The position numbers and the translations under genes are program-made. Source: Adhaeribacter aerolatus (GTDB lineage: Bacteria > Bacteroidota > Bacteroidia > Cytophagales > Hymenobacteraceae). Taken from it: a DNA stretch of 64,000 bases. The stretch is taken from assembly GCF_007991635.1 (NCBI RefSeq), contig NZ_BJYS01000023.1:1-64000 (forward strand). Reading direction: 5' to 3'. Every line of letters starts with the position of its first letter. Position 1 is the first letter of the stretch. Shown piece after piece: positions 43,903 to 53,458 of this stretch. The notes below the pieces were generated by a model, which ran no database searches, was not told the DNA's origin, and saw only the letters and a program-made list of their open reading frames with translations.

Positions 43903-45108
43903 CTATAAATGAGCAATTGGATCTGGCTTAGCGTCTTTGTCGCCGATAACAGTACCAATATTGGTTATGGCATTACCTTTTAACAATAATAAACCAGCTA
44001 CGTGCGGCGCAGCAAACGATGTACCGCTGCCGGTGGTAGTACCACCGCCTACTTTTAAGGTTAATATACCAACGCCTGGCGCGGCATAATCTACCGGCAG
44101 CCCGAAGTTAGAGCTGTTCCAGAAATAACTGTTTAAATCCATTGCTGAAACTGTATAAACATTGGTAGCGTTTACCCGCTGCGGAGAATTATTGCTACAA
44201 TCTACGGCACTGTTACCCGCCGCAATCGAGAAGAATATTCCTTTACCGGCAGCAGACTTTACGGCATTGTCTAAAGTAGTAGAAATACCGGAGGCTAAAC
44301 TAATATTTACGACATCGCCTGCTTTGCCATTGGTAATTACGTGATTTACGGCTTTAATTACATTGGTCACAACGCCGTTGCCGGCATCATCCATTACCCG
44401 CAATGCCACCACTGTTGCATTGGCGGCCACACCTCTAATCTCGCTACCATTGCTTTTTGCCGCAATAATGCCGGCTACCATAGTACCATGACCCGAACCA
44501 TCCTGTATGCTGGTGGTGGTGGTTAAAAAGCTTTTGCTCCGGGCAACATCAACGTTTAATTCCGGATTATTAACATCAATACCACTATCAATTACCCAAG
44601 CCGTTTTACCGGTGCCATCGCCGTAACCTACTAATTGCACACCGTCCGGTATTATTTCGGAAGTGATGGTAGAGTCATTTGTAGTAGTCTCTGTACCGGC
44701 TGCCGTTAATCCAAAGCTGTTAACTGGTTTATCTACCGAAATAAGCTGTTCCTGCTCAATAGTTTGAACAAAAGGTAAAGCCCGGAGCAGGTTAACTTGT
44801 TTGGCCGTGAGCACCGCGCTAAAACCTTTAATTTCTCCTTCAATCTGGTCTTTTATATCAGCGGCATTAATTTTCTTTTCTAAAACCAGTTGCGAAACCA
44901 ACGCGACTGCGCTCTTACCAGTACCTTTAAATATTACAATATATTGCCCATCTATATACTTAGAACCGGGTGTTTGTTTGGCATCAGAAACAGCGCTCTG
45001 GGCAGGTACCGGCTGCTCCAGAACATCATCCTGCTGACAGCTATACAACGATAAGGCGGAAGAAAGCGCCAGGAAAGAAAGTGTTTTTTTGTAGAATAAG
45101 TGTTTCAT
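43903..45108 (-). CDS. S8 family serine peptidase (subtilase), lipoprotein
   Basis: The 401-residue protein has a signal with a lipobox-like LYSC (Cys24), an I9-type propeptide (about 50-125: DGQYIVIFKGTGKS, IEGEIKGFSAVLTAKQVNLLRALPFVQTIEQEQ) and a catalytic domain. The triad is complete: Asp in TAWVIDSGID, His in GHGTMVAGIIAA, Ser in GTGTSFAAPHVAG (here GSGTSFAAPHVAG), with the oxyanion Asn in SIAAGNSAVD. It ends soon after the domain, with no C-terminal sorting region. An exported protease. Upstream lies an A/T-rich leader with a minus-strand -7 box TATATTTG (45279-45286). Confidence 0.92.
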   Translation of the reverse strand: MKHLFYKKTLSFLALSSALSLYSCQQDDVLEQPVPAQSAVSDAKQTPGSKYIDGQYIVIFKGTGKSAVALVSQLVLEKKINAADIKDQIEGEIKGFSAVLTAKQVNLLRALPFVQTIEQEQLISVDKPVNSFGLTAAGTETTTNDSTITSEIIPDGVQLVGYGDGTGKTAWVIDSGIDVNNPELNVDVARSKSFLTTTTSIQDGSGHGTMVAGIIAAKSNGSEIRGVAANATVVALRVMDDAGNGVVTNVIKAVNHVITNGKAGDVVNISLASGISTTLDNAVKSAAGKGIFFSIAAGNSAVDCSNNSPQRVNATNVYTVSAMDLNSYFWNSSNFGLPVDYAAPGVGILTLKVGGGTTTGSGTSFAAPHVAGLLLLKGNAITNIGTVIGDKDAKPDPIAHL

Positions 45109-45748
45109 TGTAAATAAATTTTATAAGATTAAAATAAGTTAAAATAGTTTATGATTTAACAAGCAAAGTGGAAAAAGAAAATTTATTAACAACAATAAAG
45201 TTAGTGTATGATATAGAGCAATAATTTATATCGCTCAAGCGGACATTGGATAAATAATATTGCAATATTAATCAATTACAAATATAAAGTAAAAACAATA
45301 TTTAAAATATATTTTTAATTAACTGATTATCAGTTATAAAATTTTATAAACAGCTATTTAATTTTTAATCCACAAGCAGTAATCACTTCTAGTCTAATAA
45401 ATTTAATTATAATATACCATTCCATATATTTATTGCCAATAGCAAATATTACTACTATACACCCCAAAAAATTGTATGTAAATATTAATATTAAACACAA
45501 AGCATATCATTTACACACATTATAATATTCCACTACCTAGCACCCAAACAAGTACTTTATGGCGGTTTAACCAGTTAAATAGCTAGTTTAAGGTGCAGGA
45601 GCCTTGTTTACCGAGCCAAAACAGGTGTTCATCGAATAATAAATTTACAATATATATAAACCATGATATTTGTAAAGCAATATTTCATCCACCTATAGTA
45701 GTGATTAAGGAAAGAAATATTCTTGACAAAGGTTTTAAATATTTTGAT
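45109..45748. other. Very A/T-rich intergenic stretch, 640 bp
   Basis: This region is far richer in A/T than its neighbours and carries no supported gene. It separates the divergent subtilase and T9SS cargo genes and so should hold both promoters. A minus-strand TATATTTG lies at 45279-45286. A frame running from 45593 into the cargo gene is an upstream extension without signal-peptide character. Confidence 0.55.
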
Positions 45749-47548
45749 ATGATTATCCGATTAAAATTTTTCATGTTGCTGGTACTTGCTGTTGTGTTTG
45801 GGCATCAGGCATTCGCCGACTGTGTGAACCCTGTTACTATTGCCTCTCAGGCCAGTGGGATTTTTAGTAATCCGAATACCTGGGCAGGTCAAAAAGTACC
45901 TACTTCCTGTGACAACGTTATTATTAAACACGCCATTACCTTAAATCAGGATTATACCATTGGCGGTGTAAGCAACAGTGGGCAGCCAAGAGGGTCCCTC
46001 TTAATAGAAGAAAATGGCTCCCTAGTAGGTCAAAAAAATTTAAATTTTTCGGGTAGCTATATCCTCATCAATAACGGCACCTTAGATATATTTACTTTAA
46101 ACTTTTGGGGAGGAGAGCCTGCATTTATTAATACCGGAGCGGCCAGTATAAGTAATACACTAGCTGTCTATTCTGGTGGCACTATCCAAAACGCCGGTAC
46201 TTTAAACCTGAGAGCGGGTATGCAGGCAGCAGGTCTAAAATTTATAAACAAAGCAGAAGGCTTTGCTTACCTGACGAATAATTTAGTGCTGGACCAAAGT
46301 AATAACCAAGGTGTCGTGCTGGAAAACCAAGGCTTTATGAGCATCTCGGGCACCACAACCATTCACTACGGCCAGGTTACCAATAGCGGCAGTTTACAAA
46401 TGGGAACTACCTTAACTGTAAATTCCGGGGCTGGTAATAACACTATTACCAACTCGGGTAGTTTGCAGATAGGTACCAACTTAACTTTACAGGCCCCTAC
46501 TACCGATAATAGTAACGCCATTATCAGCAGCGGACCTTTTAAAGTAAAGGGAAACTTTCAGAGCCAGGGCAAATTTTATTTTGAGAATATAGACTCACTG
46601 GTAGTGAGCGGCAGTTTTACCAATGGTGGTATGTTTGTGAATAATGCTTTAGACGGCATCGGCCAGGTGGTAGTTAAAGGCAAGTTCACCAATAACTACA
46701 ACGGAACTTTCACCAATAACTTTGGTATAGTAGCTGTAGCCGGAGATTTTTATAATTTTGCCCGTTTAGATGGTGATATGGGTGGGTTTACGATGAACCA
46801 GTACTCCGAAAATGCCTGGGGTGCCATTATTACCGGTAACATTGATATTTGCGATAGCTCACTAGCCAGCGGTAAAAAGTTTATGGATACCAATAATGGT
46901 ACCATCGACGGTGGCTTTCAGGACCCAACTTTTGATGACGGTACCGTAACCCAATGCGGCTATGACCTGACTACTGTACAATTACCAGTTTCTCTGCTTA
47001 ACTGGCAGGGTGCTTATCAGAATAACCAGGTAGTACTAAAATGGCAAACTGCCACCGAGCAAAACAGCGGAACCTTTGCTATAGAGCGGTCTTTAGACGG
47101 AAAAACTTTCGGGACCATTGGCGAACTCCCTGCGGCCGGCAACAGCACCCAACTGTTATCTTATAAATTTACCGATAAAAATGCACCCGCCGGCACCGTT
47201 TACTACCGCTTAAAAGAAACGGACTTAGATGGCACTTTTATGTACTCGGCTATAATTCCGGTTACCACCAAGGTGCTTTCATTTGGGTTAACCGTTTTCC
47301 CGAACCCCATTTCTGCTCCCAACCAGCTTACTATTAGTTTACAGGGAACCGCCAGCTATCTGTATGCAGTAGAAGTAATAAATACCTATGGTCAATTGCT
47401 TTATAAGCAAACAGTAGAACTAAAAAGCTCCCGCTACGACCTGGTTATTCCGGCTTCTGTTACCAGCCAGCTAAAAGATTTAGGCATTATTCGCTGCCTC
47501 AACCTTACTAACGGCAGTGTGCAAACCTCTAAAGTTGTAGTACAGTAA
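45749..47548 (+). CDS. Large secreted protein with a type IX sorting domain
   Basis: From ATG 45749 the product is 599 residues. A signal peptide (IIRLKFFMLLVLAVVFGHQAFA) leads to a domain with SGIFSNPNTWAGQKVP and CDNVIIKHAITL, a common start of adhesin-like G8-type cargo. A long parallel-beta-helix-like region follows with repeated N-S-G steps (TNSGSLQMGTTLTV, TNSGSLQIGTNLTL). Near the end come LLNWQGAYQNNQVVLKWQTA, a fibronectin-like strand pair, and the C-terminal VFPNPISAPNQLTISLQG, the T9SS type A sorting signal. Surface or secreted protein; the ligand is unknown. An upstream frame extension of 52 codons is discarded. Confidence 0.8.
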   Translation: MIIRLKFFMLLVLAVVFGHQAFADCVNPVTIASQASGIFSNPNTWAGQKVPTSCDNVIIKHAITLNQDYTIGGVSNSGQPRGSLLIEENGSLVGQKNLNFSGSYILINNGTLDIFTLNFWGGEPAFINTGAASISNTLAVYSGGTIQNAGTLNLRAGMQAAGLKFINKAEGFAYLTNNLVLDQSNNQGVVLENQGFMSISGTTTIHYGQVTNSGSLQMGTTLTVNSGAGNNTITNSGSLQIGTNLTLQAPTTDNSNAIISSGPFKVKGNFQSQGKFYFENIDSLVVSGSFTNGGMFVNNALDGIGQVVVKGKFTNNYNGTFTNNFGIVAVAGDFYNFARLDGDMGGFTMNQYSENAWGAIITGNIDICDSSLASGKKFMDTNNGTIDGGFQDPTFDDGTVTQCGYDLTTVQLPVSLLNWQGAYQNNQVVLKWQTATEQNSGTFAIERSLDGKTFGTIGELPAAGNSTQLLSYKFTDKNAPAGTVYYRLKETDLDGTFMYSAIIPVTTKVLSFGLTVFPNPISAPNQLTISLQGTASYLYAVEVINTYGQLLYKQTVELKSSRYDLVIPASVTSQLKDLGIIRCLNLTNGSVQTSKVVVQ

Positions 47549-47632
47549 GGCTTTAGATTTATCCATTAACAATTAAATACATATACAATTTACTCTTTTT
47601 AAGCCCATTAACTCCAAATAATGAAACACCAG

Positions 47633-47662
47633 CCGCCAGTTTAGCGAACGCTTAACTGGCGG
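47633..47662 (+). terminator. Hairpin after the T9SS cargo gene
   Basis: CCGCCAGTTTAGCG / CGCTTAACTGGCGG, 14-bp arms with one mismatch around AA, about 85 bp after the stop. The following tract is only moderately T-rich. Confidence 0.5.
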
Positions 47663-47727
47663 TTACTATTTATGTAAGCTTGCAGCTTATTTTGGAAGCA
47701 GGGAAATCTTACAGCTTATTATAGCGT

Positions 47728-48888
47728 TCAGGATATTGAAGCTGCATTATTCTTGGGTGGTTGAATATTGTTTTCGGCGGCCAGCTGGCTTTGCACTTTG
47801 GGTTCTTGTTTTCTTAGCTGTGGGTGGCGCATTGGTGATTGTGAAGGCCGTTCGTCACCCAGCAATACTCCCCATTGTTTTAAATTATTCATACGGTCGA
47901 AGATAATTTTCAGCACCGCAATTATCGGCAACGCCAAAAACATACCTACAATGCCGGCTATCTTTCCGCCAATTAAAAGTCCCACGATAACTGCTAAGGC
48001 ATTAATTTTAACTTTTGCGCCCACAATACGCGGCATCAGAATATTGTTATCCAGAAACTGCGCCACGGCAATGGTAATGAGTACGGTAAAAATCGGCCAT
48101 AAATCCGACGAAGAAGCCAGCGTGAGTAACACCCCAATAATATTGCCGATTAAAGCGCCCACGTACGGAATCAGGTTTAAAAAAGCAAAAACAACCCCAA
48201 TAAGTAAGGCATGTTTAATACCAATTAAGAGCAAGGCGCCGCCCACCAGCACTGTCATGTAGGTAACCTGAATCAGCAGACCGGTGAGATAACTTTTAAT
48301 AATACTTTTAATTTCAGACAAAGCTTCTTTAACCCGCTCGTGGCTTTCGGCCGGAAACCATAAAAAGATAAACCGCAGCAACAGGTTTTGGTAGAACAAA
48401 ATCAGAAAGGTATAGAGCGGTAACAAAGCAATAAATATGATAACCGAAACAGCCGACCCGGCCGCTCCCGTCAGCATATTTACAGCGTTGTTCAGCAGAC
48501 TATCGCTCTGTTCTTTCATAAATTTTAGTTGCTGGTCCGGCGAAAAATGGGTTTTGGCATTTATCCAGGCGCTCAGATTCGAAAGATGATGGGTAATATT
48601 CTGGCGAATCGTAGGCAAATCGGCTACCAGGTTACTGGTTTGACTAACTATAAACCAAATCAACACTCCAAAGACCAGAATCATAACTAAAATACTGAGA
48701 CCTATAGCCAACACCTCGGGAAAACGGTGCTTCCGGAGAAAATAATAAATTGGTAATAATACCAAACTTAAAAAGAAGGCCAGTAACAGGGGTGCCAGAA
48801 TTTCCCGGCCAATAAACATGGCCCATACTAAAAAAAACAAACCCAACAACTCAATGGCTCTCCGGACGGTAATGGGCATATTTTTCAT
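47728..48888 (-). CDS. AI-2E family transporter (PerM-like)
   Basis: The 386-residue protein has the family's eight-helix pattern with a large central hydrophilic loop (about 60-150). Recognisable pieces are ILAPLLLAFFLSLVLLPIYYFL, the central ALLIGVVFAFLNLIPYVGALIGNIIGVLL, and LDNNILMPRIVGAKVKINALAVIVGLLIGGKIAGIVGMFLALPIIAVLKI. The C-terminus is a charged tail rich in Q and P. Members export small molecules or act as Na/H antiporters; the AI-2 link is not general. I start at ATG 48888; a TTG two codons earlier is possible. Confidence 0.88.
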   Translation of the reverse strand: MKNMPITVRRAIELLGLFFLVWAMFIGREILAPLLLAFFLSLVLLPIYYFLRKHRFPEVLAIGLSILVMILVFGVLIWFIVSQTSNLVADLPTIRQNITHHLSNLSAWINAKTHFSPDQQLKFMKEQSDSLLNNAVNMLTGAAGSAVSVIIFIALLPLYTFLILFYQNLLLRFIFLWFPAESHERVKEALSEIKSIIKSYLTGLLIQVTYMTVLVGGALLLIGIKHALLIGVVFAFLNLIPYVGALIGNIIGVLLTLASSSDLWPIFTVLITIAVAQFLDNNILMPRIVGAKVKINALAVIVGLLIGGKIAGIVGMFLALPIIAVLKIIFDRMNNLKQWGVLLGDERPSQSPMRHPQLRKQEPKVQSQLAAENNIQPPKNNAASIS

Positions 48889-49364
48889 AGTCAACCTATA
48901 ATCAGGAATTCAAAATTCATTCGCTTAAAAATAAACCTAAATATCAACCAGATCCTCCTGCCGCCACCAAGGTACTGTACGTTTTATAATTGAAGGCTAG
49001 CGCTTAACAGGTTCATTTAATGACCACTTTCATCACGATAAATAGGCCATTCATAATCTTTGTGGGCCTCACCTCTATTTATATTTTTATCTTATTACCA
49101 CTTGCTTCTGTTTAAGAACGGTGTTTTACCGGCAGCGTTTAAGTTTAAGCACGGAAAATCAAAAGTGACGGCTTCATGAGTTAACTAAATCTATATATCC
49201 AGTCTTTTATCCCAGGAAATAATAGGCATTGCCTTGACTTTCAGAAAGGACAGGTCGCCGGCAATATTACAGAACCGAATTACCTGCTTCATTTCTAAAA
49301 AACGACCAGCCACCTGAGACGTTACGTAGCCATTATGTAAAGGAAATCATATAAGTACCCAGAT
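48889..49364. other. Intergenic gap, 476 bp
   Basis: No gene I can defend. Two short frames were noted (a 31-codon hydrophobic one at 49020-49115 plus, and a 33-codon one at 49191-49292 minus); both are within chance. No strong promoter match was found for either flanking gene. Confidence 0.35.
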
Positions 49365-49766
49365 ATGCCTCTGAATATTCATTTTACCAAAGCTTTGGTG
49401 CTGGCTAGCCTCCTAATCCTGGTAGGGATGTTTACTTTTAACAGAATAATTCAACAAGAGCGGCTGAAGATTTTTCAGAGTTACAGTCACCTTCAGTTAC
49501 CGCCCCATTATGAAATAAAGCAAAACACCGCCGGCACCGGCAACTACCGCACCGATGTATTATTAATATTTGAGTTTGATAAACAGAACTTCGCTTTATT
49601 TATACACCAGAATAAAATAAATAGCGGAAATACTGGCGGCCTAAGTCAATGGCAAAGCGATGGCACCGGACTAAGACGTAAACTGAATATTGATGCGCAA
49701 ACCACCGTGCTGGAAACCATCTTTCCAGCGCAACAAAAACTGAAATTCAGGTATATTCAAAAATAA
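49365..49766 (+). CDS. Small membrane-anchored hypothetical protein
   Basis: A 133-residue protein with one N-terminal membrane helix (ALVLASLLILVGMFTFN, about 9-26) and a soluble remainder with a basic tail (LRRKLNIDAQTTVLETIFPAQQKLKFRYIQK). The mature part may be a beta-strand domain (NYRTDVLLIFEFDKQNFALFIHQNK). The gene has an ATG start. Family not recognised. Single gene in a low-density stretch. Confidence 0.6.
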   Translation: MPLNIHFTKALVLASLLILVGMFTFNRIIQQERLKIFQSYSHLQLPPHYEIKQNTAGTGNYRTDVLLIFEFDKQNFALFIHQNKINSGNTGGLSQWQSDGTGLRRKLNIDAQTTVLETIFPAQQKLKFRYIQK

Positions 49767-49767
49767 A

Positions 49768-49872
49768 ATCCGCCAGGCAAGGAAAAAACGCAATTTTTTG
49801 GTTTTGGCAGAACGATTTCACGTGGTGCCCAACATTTACGATATGTTGTTTGCTCCTCCGGACAATGAATAA
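49768..49872 (+). pseudogene. Possible protein remnant without a start
   Basis: Immediately past the previous gene, in another frame, 34 codons read as a plausible C-terminus (RKKRNFLVLAERFHV and IYDMLFAPPDNE, then TAA). There is no start codon and the frame closes upstream at about 49741. It may be a relic or chance; the length does not separate the two. Confidence 0.2.
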
Positions 49873-50006
49873 TTATGCGGGCGCATAAAAATACGGTTGA
49901 AGCAAGAACAAATTAGCTGCAGCATGGGTGCACAACCAATTATATATTAATGACCCGCTTCTGTTTTTAAACAAACTTTTAAGTAATCTTGCAAAAAAAT
50001 TACCAA

Positions 50007-50639
50007 ATGCTTAAACCCGATAGCCTGATTTTTGATATGGACGGCACCCTGTGGGACGCCAGCGATACTTATACTGCCGCCTGGAACGAAGGCTTGAAGG
50101 CCATGCATATAGACAGGGTTATTAACCGGGGCGAACTGGATTACATGATGGGCTGGGAAAGAAGAAGGGTACTGGAACACACCTTTCCGGATTATCCGGT
50201 AGAAAAGCAGGAGCAAATATACGATGCTATTGTAGCGGCTCAGGATAGGTTATTACCCGAAACCGGGGGCTTGTTGTACGAAGGGGTGGCCGAAGGACTT
50301 GCCAGGTTAGCCACAAAGTATAAATTATTTATGCTAAGCAATTGCCCCAAAAACGCCATCACCCAATTTTTAACTTTTTCCGGCTTAACTCCTTACATAA
50401 CCGGCCAAATAACCCATGGTGAGAATGGCATGCCCAAGCACCACAATATAAAATTATTACAAAGTAAATACGGGCTACAAAACCCGGTTTATGTAGGCGA
50501 CACCGAAACAGACCAAATACAAAGCGATTTAGCCGGGGTACCTTTTATTTTTATAGATTACGGCTTTGGCCAGACCGAAAAATATGCCTTAAAATTTAGC
50601 AGCTTTACCCAATTAACTGATTATTTTATGGCTTTATAA
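50007..50639 (+). CDS. HAD superfamily phosphatase (phosphoglycolate phosphatase-like)
   Basis: The 210-residue hydrolase has motif I FDMDGTLWDAS with the nucleophile Asp and the acid/base Asp, motif II LFMLSNCPK, the lysine in GENGMPKHHNIKLL, and motif IV YVGDTETDQIQSDLAG. A helical cap domain follows motif I. Substrates in this subfamily include phosphoglycolate and other small phosphoesters. A TTG six codons upstream is in frame; I start at ATG 50007. Single gene with a weak -7 match (TAATCTTG) before it. Confidence 0.87.
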   Translation: MLKPDSLIFDMDGTLWDASDTYTAAWNEGLKAMHIDRVINRGELDYMMGWERRRVLEHTFPDYPVEKQEQIYDAIVAAQDRLLPETGGLLYEGVAEGLARLATKYKLFMLSNCPKNAITQFLTFSGLTPYITGQITHGENGMPKHHNIKLLQSKYGLQNPVYVGDTETDQIQSDLAGVPFIFIDYGFGQTEKYALKFSSFTQLTDYFMAL

Positions 50640-50808
50640 ATGGGCTTTAACGAGATTGATGAAACTTTACCGTGAGCTTGCCTCTGGTCTGCACGTACCT
50701 GCGGGCACATCCAAACCAACCAGGAAATCCGCCCACCGCGCATCATCTTGTCGCTAATATAATTTTTTATTTAACCCAGCCTTTCTACACTACCCCGTAA
50801 AAATATGC

Positions 50809-51438
50809 TTAAACCTTAGCCTCTTTCAGGTGTACCAAATAGCGGGTAAGTTTATCCCACTGCAGCGCCTGGAAACCGGCCCAGCCGCCTTCGGCAATTA
50901 AGGTGTTTACAACAGCCCGGTTACCGGCTTCGGCTCCTTGGTTATTAGGGCGTTCATTCCGGCCGATTTCGTACGCTTTTAATTTATTCTCCTGGCGTTC
51001 TACCCGAAAGGTGCTGCTGGCTTCTTTTCCAAAAAAATGCTTTACTTCTTCGGTATTGTTGGTATGCGGAGCCGGTGCGGGGCTCGGACTTACTGTAAAT
51101 TCTGCCAGATTTTCTTCATTCCGAATATTCGTTACAGTAACCCAGTTTTCCGGTCCTGGCCCCGGTAAAATAATTTGTACAAAATCGCCTATCTGCGGGT
51201 CTCTATCCGTTACTTTATTTCCCGCGCCATCAAACAACTTAAAAGTAGAATTAATACCCGGCAAACCCGACCAATTATCTACCCCAAATAATTTCTGTTT
51301 AGACCGTACAAAAGCTTCCGTGGCGCTCCTTTCGTCGGGGTAAGTATTCTCGTTCGAAAATTCGGTATCCTTAACTTCCTCGCCCCGCAGTACGTCAATC
51401 TCTTTTTTTACTTTATTAATAATATTATCTAAGCCCAT
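50809..51438 (-). CDS. Hypothetical protein
   Basis: From ATG 51438 the product is 209 residues with no signal or membrane segment. Parts are helix-rich (DNIINKVKKEIDVLRG), then a strand-rich middle (GDFVQIILPGPGPENWVTVTNIRNEENLAEFTVSPSPAPAPH), and an end with FGKEASSTFRVERQENKLKAYEIGRNE. The last segment, GGWAGFQALQWDKLTRYLVHLKE, is amphipathic. Codon use looks like a real gene. I cannot name the family. An earlier ATG 26 codons upstream adds a hydrophobic lead that I do not use. Confidence 0.6.
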   Translation of the reverse strand: MGLDNIINKVKKEIDVLRGEEVKDTEFSNENTYPDERSATEAFVRSKQKLFGVDNWSGLPGINSTFKLFDGAGNKVTDRDPQIGDFVQIILPGPGPENWVTVTNIRNEENLAEFTVSPSPAPAPHTNNTEEVKHFFGKEASSTFRVERQENKLKAYEIGRNERPNNQGAEAGNRAVVNTLIAEGGWAGFQALQWDKLTRYLVHLKEAKV

Positions 51439-51728
51439 GACTACATCTTTTATAAACTGTAAAATGGTACGGGCTAATATTTTAAATGTTCTTAACCCAG
51501 AAGAAAACAGCCACAAAAGCCGGTAACTAGTGTTGCTTCTTCTACTCTTCCCGGCTGCCGGATAAGCGCTATAACCTGCTTAGTTATTCCGCGTAAACTT
51601 TCGGATTAATTTAATTGGGTATGAAAATTCTTGTACCTGGCCAGCCAGAACCGGACAGCTTTCCGGAACTAATGGTAATACTTTAGAAGCAGTACCCGGC
51701 ACCCGGTTATTTAATAAACGCACATAAA

Positions 51729-53378
51729 ATGGATGAACTTTGGTACAAAGACGCAATTTTCTACGCCATAGATGTAGAGAGTTTTCAGGATGGTAACGGC
51801 GACGGAGTAGGCGATTTTAGGGGCCTGACCAGCCGGCTCGATTACCTCGAAGATTTAGGCGTTACCTGTTTGTGGCTGCTGCCATTTTTTACCAGCCCTA
51901 ATCTCGATAACGGCTACGATGTGAAAGATTATTACTCCATTGATAGCCGTTTAGGCAATTTACAGGACTTCTCAGAATTTATTGCCGCCGCCAAAGAGCG
52001 CAACATCCGGGTAATTATCGATTTGATCATTCACCACACCTCCAACGAACACCATTGGTTTCATGCGGCCAGCAACGACCCTAGTTCTAAGTTTCATAAA
52101 TTTTATATTTGGAGCGAGGAGAAGCCCGAAAAAACGCCGCCACCCAGTTTTCCGGGCCAGGAAAACGACGTCTGGACTTACGAGAAACGCGCCGGGGCTT
52201 TCTATTTCCATCACTTCTACAGTTTTCAGCCCGATTTAAATATCGACAACCCCGACGTACAGTACGAGATTATGTCGATAATGGAATTTTGGTTGGCCTT
52301 TAAAATAGATGGTTTCCGGGTAGATGCGGCCACTTTTATAATGGGCGATAATGGGGTGAAAGAAGACGAAATCCGGAACCCAGTCGGCTTTCTGAAAAAA
52401 CTATGTAAAACCGTAACGGACAAAAACAAAGAAGCTATTTTACTCGCCGAGGCCGATGTAGAACCCCAAAAAATTCCGGATTTCTTTGGCAAAGGCGAAC
52501 GGTTTAACTCCTTGTTTAATTTTATTCTGGATAATTATTTATTCTTAGGATTGGCCCGTGAAGAAGCCCAACCCATTGTGGAAGCCCTGAAATTGCCCAT
52601 GCCGCCCAAAGCCTGCCAATGGACTAATTTTTTACGAAACCTGGACGAGTTAAATTTAGGCAAACTAACCGAAGAAGAACGGCAGGACGTGTTTAAGAAA
52701 TTTGCCCCTAAAGAAGATATGCGTATTTACAACCGGGGCATCCGGCGGCGACTGGCGCCTATGCTGAACGGGAACCGCCAGCACCTGGAAATGGCTTACA
52801 GTTTACTATTCTCATTACCCGGTTCCCCGCTTTTAATTTACGGCGATGAGATTGGCTTGGGCGAAAACCTGGACTTAGAAGGGCGCACCAGCGTCCGGAC
52901 ACCGATGCAATGGAATGCCGGTACCAACGGTGGCTTTTCTACGGTTCCGGCTAAAAATTTATTCCGCGCGCCCCTGCTGCAAGGTCCGTACGGCATTAAA
53001 AAAGTAAACGCCGAAAGTCAGCAACAAGACGAAAATTCTTTGCTCTCGTGGATGAAACGGCTAACCCGGATGCGCAAACATTGCCGGGAAATTGGCTGGG
53101 CCTCGGCCACCGTACAAAACACCGACAATCCGCAGGTGCTGGTTTTAACTTACGAATACGAAGGTAACGCCTTGTTAATAGCGCATAACTTGTCGGGTAA
53201 ACCTGTTCGTTTTAAGCTAAAAAGCCGCCGGTACCATGCCCGCCAACTAATCGATATTTTTGGCAACCGGAAATACGAACCCACCACCGAAGAAACCATT
53301 CAGCTAGATTTGGATGAATACGGCTACCGGTGGTTCCGGGTAAATCGATTAAAGATAGAATCCAAAGACGGAAATTAG
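51729..53378 (+). CDS. GH13 alpha-amylase family enzyme, trehalose-synthase-like
   Basis: A 549-residue TIM-barrel glycosidase. It opens with WYKDAIFYAIDVESFQDGNGDGVGDF, which resembles trehalose synthases. Region I is VIIDLIIHHTS, region II GFRVDAATF with nucleophile Asp199, region III ILLAEADV with Glu241, and region IV FLRNLDELNLG. Region IV normally reads NHD; here the His is Leu (305), with Asp306 kept. The C-terminal beta domain ends with DLDEYGYRWFRV. It probably rearranges or hydrolyses maltose-like sugars. No maltokinase is fused. No signal, so cytoplasmic. Confidence 0.86.
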   Translation: MDELWYKDAIFYAIDVESFQDGNGDGVGDFRGLTSRLDYLEDLGVTCLWLLPFFTSPNLDNGYDVKDYYSIDSRLGNLQDFSEFIAAAKERNIRVIIDLIIHHTSNEHHWFHAASNDPSSKFHKFYIWSEEKPEKTPPPSFPGQENDVWTYEKRAGAFYFHHFYSFQPDLNIDNPDVQYEIMSIMEFWLAFKIDGFRVDAATFIMGDNGVKEDEIRNPVGFLKKLCKTVTDKNKEAILLAEADVEPQKIPDFFGKGERFNSLFNFILDNYLFLGLAREEAQPIVEALKLPMPPKACQWTNFLRNLDELNLGKLTEEERQDVFKKFAPKEDMRIYNRGIRRRLAPMLNGNRQHLEMAYSLLFSLPGSPLLIYGDEIGLGENLDLEGRTSVRTPMQWNAGTNGGFSTVPAKNLFRAPLLQGPYGIKKVNAESQQQDENSLLSWMKRLTRMRKHCREIGWASATVQNTDNPQVLVLTYEYEGNALLIAHNLSGKPVRFKLKSRRYHARQLIDIFGNRKYEPTTEETIQLDLDEYGYRWFRVNRLKIESKDGN

Positions 53379-53458
53379 ATTTTTGGTTTTATGTACCACA
53401 ATCCTGATTTGCATTAATATCTCTAAATTTTAAACTTTAAATTGGTTATTATAAAAAA

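Noticed and set aside
45593-45748. 52-codon N-terminal extension of the T9SS cargo protein
   Set aside because: The extension has no signal character and would bury the clear signal peptide that starts at 45749.
49020-49115. 31-codon hydrophobic frame on the plus strand
   Set aside because: Could be a small membrane peptide, but length and composition are within chance for an A/T-rich gap.
49191-49292. 33-codon frame on the minus strand in the same gap
   Set aside because: Composition looks fair, but there is no promoter and no neighbour to support it, and the length is expected by chance.
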